Assembly (NCBI GenBank): GCA_035578175.1
Contig: JAQMRL010000004.1
Coordinates: 76,621,401 to 76,685,400 of the forward strand
Reading direction: 5' to 3'
Origin: Catonia carolina
Lineage: Eukaryota; Arthropoda; Insecta; Hemiptera; Achilidae
DNA length: 64,000 nucleotides
The notes beneath the pieces were generated by a model that did not search any database, had not been told where the DNA came from, and was given only the letters and a program-made list of their open reading frames with translations. Shown here piece by piece: positions 28,479 to 40,400 of the stretch. The translations under genes were made by a program, and so were the position numbers. Position 1 is the stretch's first letter, and every line of letters starts with the position of its first letter.

Positions 28479-31400
28479 TGTTTACTGGTTCTTTTGTTTT
28501 GTTTTTTACTCTCTTGCCTATATGAATATATAGGAAAGAAAATATTGTTTTCATGTCGATTTTTCGAAATTGAGTTTTCACTGGATCTACATGTTTTCAG
28601 ACCCCCTGAACCCAAAAATCATGTTTTTAGCGATTGGTCTGTGTGTGAACAGAATATCTGAAGAACAGAACATCGTATAAACTTGAAACTTGAAACTTAT
28701 GTTAGATACTACTACCACACCTGACACGAACATTTTCATCAAAATCGGTCAACCTGAAGTAGTAGTTTATTCATGTCATTTTTCAATTTTTTGTGATTTT
28801 CTCAAAAATGGCTCCTACGATGTTTTTTTAAAATCGCCTCATTTACTAACTTTTTTATGCTCTACAAGATAGGGTAGGCGCCATGTCTGCTGAAATTCAT
28901 GGGCAGGCTGTTTTCTCGTAAAAAAATTGTTTTTTTAAGATTGCGACTTTAATATGCATTTTAGCACAAAAATGTATATAATAAAAGTTTTAGAGAATTT
29001 AAAATCCTACAACTTGCATTTAAAAATTTTTTTGTATAAAGCTTAGTTTAGCGGTAATTAGTGATTTACTTTTTTTTCCTTGAAAATCTGTTAAATAAAT
29101 TGATTTTTTAAGATTTCGGCCTTAGTATCCATTTTACGACAAAGTGTACACAATGAAATTTATAGGAATTTAAAGATTTATAGCATTTTTCTCTACAGAG
29201 CTTAGTTTAGCGTGAAAGAGTGATTTTATGTATTATTACCAAACTGAGGTTGATTGTCATTTTGTATCATTCACTCGTGATTACAATAAGGTTATGTTTT
29301 TTATGGTTAGTTTTTTGTTTATTTCTAATATTTTATTATTAATGTTAGTTAGGTTATATTGGTCATTATTTGCATTGGCAAGAGAAAGTTGTGTGAGTGT
29401 TTTACACCAGATTTTATAGTTGAACTACAATTAACATCCTTGAGTTTTAGCCATCTAGCCAGTGGGGAACGTAGTGAACGGAAAATATTGGTTTAACAGT
29501 TGAACACTTTTTTCAACCCCTTAACGTTTATGTTTACCTTTTGTATTTACCTGAAAGGTAATATTCCCTTTAAATTTCAGCTTTGTAGCTATTGTACAAG
29601 TAAGAGAATTAGTGATGAGTGAGTGAGTGAGTCAGTCAGTCAGTGAGGTCTTTCTCATTTATATCTAAGGATAATTAATTATGATATTGTAGGGTATTAT
29701 TTTTCAGATTATTTGAATTGTATATTAAATGAAAAGTGTTAAACAAAATTATACATGTAAACATATACATTAACCCTTTTACGTGTAGGATAACGATATA
29801 TCGTTACCCTGCTATTGTGCCGAAGCGCATATGGTAACGATCTATCGGTACTCATATTAAAACAAAATATAGTTTGTATGTTTCACGATAGATGGGGAAA
29901 GTGTATACTTAAAATGAAGCTAAGAAAATAGACATTACGATAGTATCAAATAACGAAATAATCAATTTTTTTTTAACTGCGTAATATCGAATAAGAGAAA
30001 GCATTGTTGTTTACAATGTATCTGCGTGTCTATTTTGAGATTAGTGTCGTCCGAGTAGTTCACAAAAACAACTATTTTTCAAGAACTACTGTGTATATTT
30101 TGATGATTTTTTTTTTATTTTGTTTATATTGAACTGGAGTTATCATGTGTTGTGGGTATCAAGATTTTAATTGTGTGGAAAATTTATAACTCATTGGGAA
30201 AGTGAATTTTTGTTTGTTTGTATAAACAGTTTGATATTTAATTTTTTTTTTTAATTTTGAGTTAATGCAACAAATATTGAACCATATCACACGAATTTGC
30301 AGAATCTTTTTGGTAAGCCTGATTTTTTTCATTACTGTATCTGAAAAATTGTATATTTGGCAGTAGTTTGAAAAAATGCTTATATTTTTGTTAAAATCGG
30401 CCTGTGCATTTTCGCATACCTATCAGCAAAAGCCTTACACGTCAAAGGGTTAATGTTATCTTTAATTATATACCAGGTGCGGCATAAGTCGCTACCCCGA
30501 ACATTTATTTATGCATTGTAAGGTTATGAGCATCATAACTAATTAACTGTAACACCTCGTGAAAAACGGTACTAATTGAGGTGAACATAAAATAAAAAAA
30601 CACAACAATAAATAAAAAAAACAGGAAGCGTAGAATTGTGGTTGCTAAGGGAAAACATAAATTAAACAAAGTAACAGTTGCACCAATAGAAAAATTTTAA
30701 TATTAAATTAGGTCAACAAGAAAAGAGCAAAAATACATGCATAGTTATGGATGGCTCAAAATTTTACCAAAAGAATAATAATCAAAAAAAATATCAAAAA
30801 TTTATAATAGTTAAATTTAAATAGACGCAAATTACAAGATTTCATTTATGTGAAAATTATCAATTTCTTCAAAAAAAAAATATAAAAAAATATTTTTAAG
30901 TTTATGGATTAGTAACAAGAATATGGAGTCATTCCATGTTAACAATATTACAAATAATACAGATCAAAAAAAAGGTGGGTGCACCCTGCGAAAATTAACA
31001 AAATAGAGTTGTCGACAACCCCCAAAAAAAAAATATAAATTATTATTTTCCCATTTCTCAAAAAAAAATTTTTATAAAAATTTAGCACTTTATATTATTT
31101 TGTTTTACAAAACTAGTTCACTTTAAAAAGGTAAGTCTCCATAAATAGTAGAGTAGTTGGTTAGGCGATCCATCTTCTTATATTGGCGAGGTTGATTTCC
31201 TCAGTCATAACCAAAACTACTCGATGAAGAATATCCAATAAGAATATAAAAAAATAAGGTGTACATTACCAAATCCAGATCTTTGAATAATAATAATAAT
31301 TAGCCATCATTTCAAACGCATGCTCTTTACTTTAAATGTAATTTGAAATCAAAGTTGAGATCAGAAGTAGAAATCATTAAAAGAAACGGTTAATAGAAAC

Positions 31401-34400
31401 CCAGGTTAGACACCAAGTAGAAACCCAAAGACAGAAACCATAGGTGGAACCCTGAAAAGTTACAAAATCAAAAAAAATTTTAAAATCTTGCACTCACAAG
31501 AGAACAAAATTTTAAAGCCCCCCTATTAAGAAAAAACGACAAACAGAAAATAAAGAAAAAAATTAAATTTAGAAAAACACTAGCAGAATTATTTTTTTTT
31601 TTTAAAAAAGATAAAGCATACAGAGGTGTGCTAAAAAAAAAAACGACACATGTACCAAGCAGGCACAGAAATGTCTGTAGAAATTTCCAGAAGGAAAACG
31701 CCACTACAAATTAAAATAAACGTAACTTAAGTCCCACAGAAAGGCGAATATAATCATATTCAGAAAACAGAAAAGAGTAAAAAAAAATATAAGTACTAGT
31801 TGAAAACAAGTCATTTTCAAAAATAAAAATTGTACAACATAATTTCCAAAGTTAGATGTTAGAAAAAAATAACATCGTAATCATAAGAATTTTTGTGAGA
31901 CTTTCCAGGCTAACTGCTTAATTCTAAAGAAAATAAAATAACCGAAGAACTTACCTACGGGTAGGGTAAAAGAAGTAACTCATAATAAATAAATAAATAT
32001 GATTTAATAAAATCAAATAAAATATCACTAACAACGTACAGAACATAACCTATACGCACAATACTTTTCGAAAGACATCTTACAACAGAACAAACAGGTC
32101 AGAATCAGGCAGGTAGCAAAACTCCCCAACAGAGCGCACAACACCAGGATGACGTCACAACGCCGCGACAAATTCAAAATACCAAACGAACATCCCAGTA
32201 ACGAGATGACGTTACATAACTTCTAGTATTTCCTTTAATAACAATAGTGATAATAAAATAACTTACTGTTTGTGATTTAATTGAACTGCTCAAAGTGTCC
32301 ACCGTTATTCTCGATACATTTTAAAGCACATTTGGCTACTGATTTACAGATCGTTTCACGTAGCTGTGAATTGTTACCAAAAACGTTTTGAAACTCTTTC
32401 TCGAAGTCTTTCATATGTTCCGTATTTCTTGGTTTAGTCGCAAAAACCTTGTCTTTTAAAATACCCCACATGGCAAAATCACACGGCGTAAAATATGGTG
32501 ACCTTGTCGGGCATTCAACAGTACCGCGTCTGCCTACCCACTCATTGAAATGTTCGTTCAGGAATTCTCGAACGTCTAAACCATAATGAGGAGTCGCACC
32601 ATCTTGTTGCCAGATAAGATTGTGCCTAATACCCTCAAAAATACGACTATTGTCTTGTTCAATCATAAATTCCTTCAGCATATCTGTGTACTTTTCTGAT
32701 GGTACAGTACCTTCGAAGAAATAAGGACTTATCACACCAACGCTGCAAATGCCTGCCTGAACAGTAATGCCTGGAACATTTAATTCTTCTTCAATGACTT
32801 GGAAGGGATTCCGGTCAGACCAGTACACACAATTATGTCTGTTTATCCTACCATTTAATTTAAAAGTCGCTTTATCGGACCACAAAACTGTCTTAAAAAA
32901 ATTTGGATCCGCTTCATCACGAATCGTATACCACTCACAAAATTCTAAGCGTCAATCAGGATCGTCTTCATGTAGAGCTTGCAGTAAGGCCGGCCTGTAT
33001 GGTTTTATTTTTAATGTTGATAACATTCTTCTAACACTTCTATCCGAAATGCCTAACTCTGTGGAAGCACATCTTGCTGATTTATGTAGAGAATTGACAA
33101 ATGATTGTGCAACATGGTGTAAATTTTCTTCAGAAGTAACCGATACAGGGCGACCAGATCTGGGTAAATCATTGACTGAATCTGTGCTTTCAACGCGTTT
33201 ATTTAAATTATACATACTGTTCCTACACGGCGGCAAAACATTAGGAAATTTTATGCAGAACTAATCACGTACTTTATCGTAATTACAATCAAATTTACTC
33301 CACCGCTGTACAATAAATACTCTCTGTTAAAGTAACAGTTTTCTATTCATAATGAAAGACGTCATTAACCGTAACAAATGAATATGTGGGGGTAGCAACT
33401 AACACGAATACACGAGTAGAACTGAAATGGCAGACGTGTAAACGTATTGGCGTTCAAGGTTACCCCCCCCCCCCACCACTTCAGTGAGTGAACATGTAAT
33501 TTTCTAGCGATGGGTAGCGACTTACGCCACACTCTGTATATATATTTCCAAACTACCAGTAATATGGTTATAGTTAAATGTTTGATAATGTACGGATGTT
33601 TGATAAAATAATAATGTTATCTTATATGTCTGTTGCAGCATATTATTGCAGAAGTGGCATTATTTTTATTCAGGAACATTATTGGGTCGTGAACCTGTTC
33701 TAGACCACAAAGATCGATTTTGTCAGATTCTAGTTGCATTCGGCCAATCTTTAACTCAGACTGATATTAGAGTATTCGCACAGAATCTTCATGCTTTAGA
33801 AGAGATCAATAATAAATGGAAACTTTATCATAAGGTAACCAAGAAATTTCTTAAAATTTTATTAATCGATTGTTGTTTAAGTCGTCAGCTGAAAGGGTGG
33901 TTTGAACCTCTAAAGCGATGGTTCCCAAATGGGGAAGCAAGCCTCCCAAGGGAGATGTGACGATAAGTCAAGGGGGCACAGGACCTTGAGATAGCTTTGC
34001 CATCCCCATGTCCAGAGCCATTGGGATACACGAGTCGAGTTTAGGCATCTATTACAAAGTGTACCCTAGTATATCACAGCAAGCGCTGCAATTGTATTTA
34101 ACTTTTTCAAGCACCTATTTGTGTGAAAAAGTTTTACCAGCACTTGTTGCAATAAAGACAAAGTATCCGGGAAAATCTTGATGTTTATAGTAGATGATTT
34201 ACCTTGTGCTTTTTCTAATAACCATTGTGTTAGGGGTTGTGGGAAGTTTTTTTCTAAACAGAAGGGGCGTGGTAAAAAAAAGTTTGGAAATTTCTGTTCC
34301 AGAGGTTTTATTTAGTAAAACGAGGTGTCAAGTGGTTTACCATGTCTTTCTCACTGAGCGGAAATTGATATGCTTATCAGCTAGACCCTTTGAAAAGCGT

Positions 34401-37400
34401 TTACTTTCCACCCTGCAAATGACACCTTCACTTCATTCACCACAGGGTCTGGCTGTATAATGAAATTCATTGCTTTCAGAGGAGATAACTCTGATTAGTA
34501 TCTTTTACACCTGTACCTTTTTTGTTTTTAAATGCTTTTCATATAATTAACTGACCATATGATGTTGTTTAGGTCAACAGCCGAAAGGCTGGTTTGAACC
34601 TCTAGAGGTTTACTAAGTAAAAATGAGGAGTGAGGTTGTTTACTCTTTCCTTCCTCACCGAGTTGAAAGAGTATGCTTATCAGCATGCCAGGCTCTCCAA
34701 AAAGCACTCACTTTCCAGCGTGCAAATGACACCTTCACTTCATTCACCACAAGGTTTGGCTGTTTACTACCAAGTAGTGAAGCCTGTGATGAAAGAATGC
34801 TGAATATGTGATGCGCTTTCAAAAAACATTTTGGAACATGTGTAAATTTACTTGATCAGTTTATTGATGATCCGTAGAAGGTTTTTTTAATATTACTAAT
34901 AACTTAATAACTTTAATACGAGGCGTATTTTTAAAGTAAGGGCCGTTTGAAAATAAAAAAAAAATAAAAGGAAATTTGCAAAAACTAATTTTATTTTCAG
35001 AATTACATACTTTTATCTATTTTTCTACATATTTTCCAAGTTTTTGTAAACACTTATCATAACGCACAACTAAATTTTGGAAACCTTCTTCATAAAAACT
35101 TGCCGCCGGCTGTGATAACCAAGAATTCATTCTATTCGTCGTCATCGTCATAACGGCTACCGCCCAAGTGATGTTATGACGAAAATGGTGACGACATGCT
35201 GAGTCGGATCGTAACTGGTGACGAAACGTGGATTTCGCATTTCACTCCCGAATCGAAACAACAAAGCATGGAATGGAGACACACGCACTCTCCCGTAAAG
35301 GTCAAAGCCAAACAGACTTTGTCACAGCGCAAGATCATGGCGTCCGTGTTTTGGGATAGGCATGGTGTTTTGCTGGTCGACTTTATGGAACGAGGAACGA
35401 CAATAAATGCAGAAGCCTACTGCCAAACCCTGAGGAAGCTGCGCAGAGCAATTCAAAACAAGAGACGTGGCATGCTCACAAAAGGAATTTTGTTTCTGCG
35501 CGATAATGCAAGGCCTCACACTGCCGCTCAGACCTGAGCTGCATTGGACTCTTTTGGCTGGGAAGTTTTGGCCACCCACCCTACAGCCCTGACCTTGCGC
35601 CGAGCGACTTTCATCCCTTCCGTCATCTGAAACATCACTTGGGCGGCAGCCGTTATGACGATGACGACGAATTGAAAACGGCCGTGAATTCTTGGTTATC
35701 ACAGCAGGCGGCAAGTTTTTATGAAGAAGGTTTCCAAAATTTAGTTGTGCGATATGATAAGTGTTTACAAAAACTTGGAAACTATGTAGAAAAATAGATA
35801 AACGTATGTAGATTCCGAAAATAAAATTAGGTTTTGCAAATTTCCTTTTGTATTTATTTTATTTTCAAACGGCCCTTACTTTAAAAATACGCCTCGTAAC
35901 TTGTTTTTCTTCATGTTTCAGGAATTGTTTCGGTCATCGTTTCTCGGTGAGTTCTTGACTGTTTTAATCAATAATTTAGTCGATAAATCTCATGCTCTTC
36001 TCAGCGATGAAATAGCAACTGCTATTTACAACATGGCGGCAGTAGATTTCAATACGTTTTTTAACGTTTTCGTTCCTCATTATTTGTTCAACACGTCTGG
36101 GTTGGATTGTTATCAGAGACAAATGTTGCATCACAAAATTAAACCAGACACGGTAAGTTTGCTCGGTTTAATAATTTTTACTTTATGGTCATCCTGTCTG
36201 GTGCAGAGGAAGAAAGTGCTGTAATAGTATTAAACATTCTGTCGCCACTTTTCCCCCACCTTGAATGGCACTTCACCCCTGATAATTAGTAATTATTCAC
36301 TCGTATCTCCCGCACTATCTTGTGGGATTCATCTAAAATAGTACATTGATCTGTTATTGATCTCTAAAAATCTGTATTTCACCACTACCTACTTCCGCTC
36401 CATTGCTTCCTTTGTCTTTTTTCCCACTTCTGTATGAGTTTGCTTACCTCTGCTGGAGGTGTACTGATGCCATGCCACACCTTCATTGTGGGCATAAGTA
36501 TGACCAAGGCTTCGCTTAAATTTACTCGCTTGACGAGATTACCAGGCTTGTTATTTATGCTGTGTACTTGTGCTTTGTGTTCTATGCTAACTTAAACTTT
36601 CAGTGTTATTTTATTTTGTCTACGATTTGTGCTACTCTACAACTGGCTTTACCGTGTGTGTGCTACGATAATTCTTCTAGTGCCTATGAATATTTGACTG
36701 TTATAAGTTCTATTTCTACATTGTGTGTATGCATGTTTTGTACTAAAGTCACCCCTATGTTCCTTGTTTCACCCTGAACCGTATATGCTATCCATTAACC
36801 CTTTCAGTGCCACCCTCTTTCACCATGGTTATGCATAAAATGCCAAGCCACTTTTGATCTAAAAAGCAAGCATATTTGTTTAATTAGATTACAGATAAAG
36901 TAATAATTCTAGAGTCTTGAAATTTTTGTTTTACCTTAAAAATAGATGAAGAATTGCATATACATTGTCAAAACTAATACTTGTCTCTTTTAAAAAATTT
37001 TAAAAAAATTTAAATTCAGTACAAGCAACGGAGGAAAATTGTATTTTTCACTTTCACACAAAATAACTAGTTTATAATTATATTATTTACACAAGTTGGC
37101 ACATCTGTCACGTAGCCCATTTAATTTTGAACAAAACCGTATTAAATTTGTTTTTTAAATTGTCACTACAAACATACTTTTTGAGGATATTAGTTCAGCA
37201 TGACGCGACAGAAAATTTGAGTATTTATAAAAAATGATAATTGTATAGTTTCTAACATAGGTTTATTTTTCAGAGTCCGTTCACAAAGCTAACTCACAAA
37301 TTTCATAATCGTCAAGACCAAAATATAATTTTTCTTCTGACATTATAAAGAAATAAACCAATCACTAACAAAAACAGTTGCAAAACTAAACACAAAATAT

Positions 37401-40400
37401 AACAGTAGAGGTTATACACGCTGTTATAAAATGTCAACAACGGACTCGACACAACACGAGAACATCGGCCTGTTAGATCGCTTGTAAAATCATCACCGTA
37501 CATCCAAAGAGGTTAAAAATATACGGTCATGTACACCAATAACTGCTCTTTCATTTAAGAGTAAAAACAGCACAATCTGTTGAGAACTGAGAGTACTACA
37601 GTGGTTTGAAACTGGCGGCCGATTCGATCGGCCATGGCAATTTACGCACAAGCAATCATGGCCGATTGAATCAGCCATGGCACTGAAAGGGCCATGGCTG
37701 ATACGCTGACGGATACCAATCCGTCCCCTGATAAATTTTACTTTGGCTCCAACTTATATTATTGCTAAAGTTATGGACAAAGTACTACGGAAATACATAG
37801 AATTGGACAATAAATATGTTATAAAAGATAGGTTTCAATTTGTAAAAACATTAAATAAATTTAATATCAATAATAATAATACAAAAATGGTGTCTTTTGA
37901 TATTAGCAACATGTACACTAATATTCCGCTAAATGTAACGTATGACATAATTTTAGATAAATTATTGGACAACAATTTAGGGCTGAAATTAATTAACACA
38001 ATCATTATTATAATCCGGAATATTTGTAAACAAAATTATTTTACCTTTAACAATAAATGTTATTTACAAGAAGATGGGTTAGCTATGGGGAGTCCACTAT
38101 CGCCAATCATGTCAGAAATATACATACAGAAATTTGAAGATGAAATAGTAACAAATAAAATATTTAATGATCATAAAATTATATTATGGAAAAGATATGT
38201 TGATGACATATTGGTGATCTATGATGAAAGGACTGCGAACGAACGCATAGCTATGGTAAATAAAATAAACAATTAACATAGTAATTTGAAATTCACTTAT
38301 GAATTGGAACAGGATAATATGATTAACTTCTTGGATATAATTGTTAAAATCGAAGGAGGAGGCCTAGTGGAAACAGCTGTTTATAGGAAGACTTTAGCAA
38401 ATGATACTATAATCAATCGTTATTCTAACCATCCATGGGAACATAAAATAGGAATATTCTATAATTTAATACACAGAGCATTCGTGTATAGTAGTAATGA
38501 AAAAAATTTTCATATTGAAATTGATCATTTAAAAGCCATGGCAGTAAATAATGATTATAACGTAGAAATATTCAGTAGAGTTCTTAAAAAGTACAAAAAT
38601 AAAAACACCCGTAAACAGCTGACCCAGTTAACTAGCATAAACTCCGCCAGAAAAAGGTCGTTTGGTTCGCAAAAATATATGAATAACATGACCGATATAA
38701 TGTCCAACGCTTTCCGTAATACAGATGTCCAAATTGCTTATAAGCCTTTTAATAAAATAGCCAGGTATCTACCAACATTACACAATAACAAATCATATGA
38801 CAAATATAATTGCCAGGGCATATATAAAATCAATTGTAGTGACTGCAATTTTTGTTACATCGGAAAAACGAATAGATCGTTTAAAAAACGATTTTCTGAG
38901 CATTATGCTGCTTATTTAAAAATGGAATGTAAAAATTCTAATGTGGCAGAACTTCTGCTAACGAAAGGGCATAAAATAAGCAGTCATGAAAATAATTTGG
39001 AAATTTTAGAAATATGTTTCGATAGTAACAAATTATGGCAGTTGGAGAAATATTATATTTATAAATTTAAAACTAAAAAGATAAATTTAATGAACAGCCA
39101 GACAGAATTTGATAATGATAAATTATTTCAAATTGTACTTAATCGAGATAAGGAATAAAACTAGGTACAAAATGATTGTACCGTCATTCGGCCGAATAAA
39201 CCGCGCGCGGAATGGTGCTTGATGTAGGATAGCTATTGTTTTTAACTATTGACGTGGTCTGCGACCACTATTGTGTTAATGTTTTATGTTTTCTGTGATA
39301 AGTGTCTTTTTTTAAATTCCTGATGATGTCTCCGAGGGAGACGAAAGATCTTGAAATGATGTAATACTCTGAGCTGAGTTTTATATTTTATTTTATTTTG
39401 TTTTGGCTGTTCATTATCATATATGTAGTGGTGCAAACAAAGGAAAATAATGTTTAATAAAATAATATATATATATATATATATACATATATACATATTT
39501 TATTTTATTAAACATCCTATGTAGGATTTTTAAACAGCCGTATTATTTAAAATTGAAGTATATATTTTTTCTAACCACCAGAATACGGTAACATAAAACA
39601 CTTACCAATGTTTATAGCGCTTTCGTGTATCTTGTACACATCTTCAGTAAATTAACATTTATTACAAGTCAAAATTTAAAACTTCCTGCTCCTACCATGG
39701 TAGATAAGGAATAGTCGATTCTTATATTTAAAACAGTCTTGCCAACTTAATCAGTTGATTGTCGTATTCAATTTGTGTGTTCATTAATTTCTCCCTGCTA
39801 TTGTATTTATAAATATAATACTTTTCCAGAATTTCAATTTCATTTTGTTTGTTATTTATTTCTAATATTTCTAGATGATTTTTTATATTCGACATATTGT
39901 GTTTATTTTTTATCATGTGTTCAGTTACATTGGAGAATTTTCGATTTCCTTTTTTATAGTTAGAATAGTGTTCTTTAAACCGTTTTTTAAAAGATCTGGT
40001 GGTTTTACCGATATATATTTCATTACATTCATTACATTTAATTTTATAAATTCCACATGAATTAAATTGATTATTTTCTTTTTCTTTATCATTTACATTT
40101 GCTTTAATATTATGTTTTTTACAATTATGTTTTCAAATTATATATCACACACACACAACATTTTACTTTGGGTAAGATATGTAGATGACATATTGGTAAT
40201 TTATAATGAAAAAATAAAGGGTGAACATAATATTATAAATAAAAAATTGAATAATTACTATGAAAAACTTAAATTTACATGTGAAGTTGAAAAAGATAAA
40301 AACATAAATTTCCTGGATATAAAAATACAAATAATAAATAATATAATAGAAACTGACATATATAGGAAACCACATGTTACAAATAACACAATAAACAGAT

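Larger units (their letters stand above)
30473..33536 (-). mobile_element. Mariner-like element, 3.06 kb, unusually long
   Basis: The inverted ends are related over about 25 bp (GTGCGGCATAAGTCGCTACC at left, complement GTGTGGCGTAAGTCGCTACC at right), with TA flanks. The transposase relic fills only 32277-33280 on the minus strand. The remaining 1.75 kb (30500-32270) is very AT-rich, with no visible gene, and may include older nested insertions that I cannot delimit. Confidence 0.75.

Noticed and set aside
31480..31704. 74-codon minus-strand ORF in the 3 kb mariner-like element
   Set aside because: Composed of A/T runs (Phe-rich) with no recognisable domain.
40067..40160. Start of the second Penelope protein at ATG 40067
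   Set aside because: This stretch is the junction between the inverted arm and the RT; homology begins only at about 40160.
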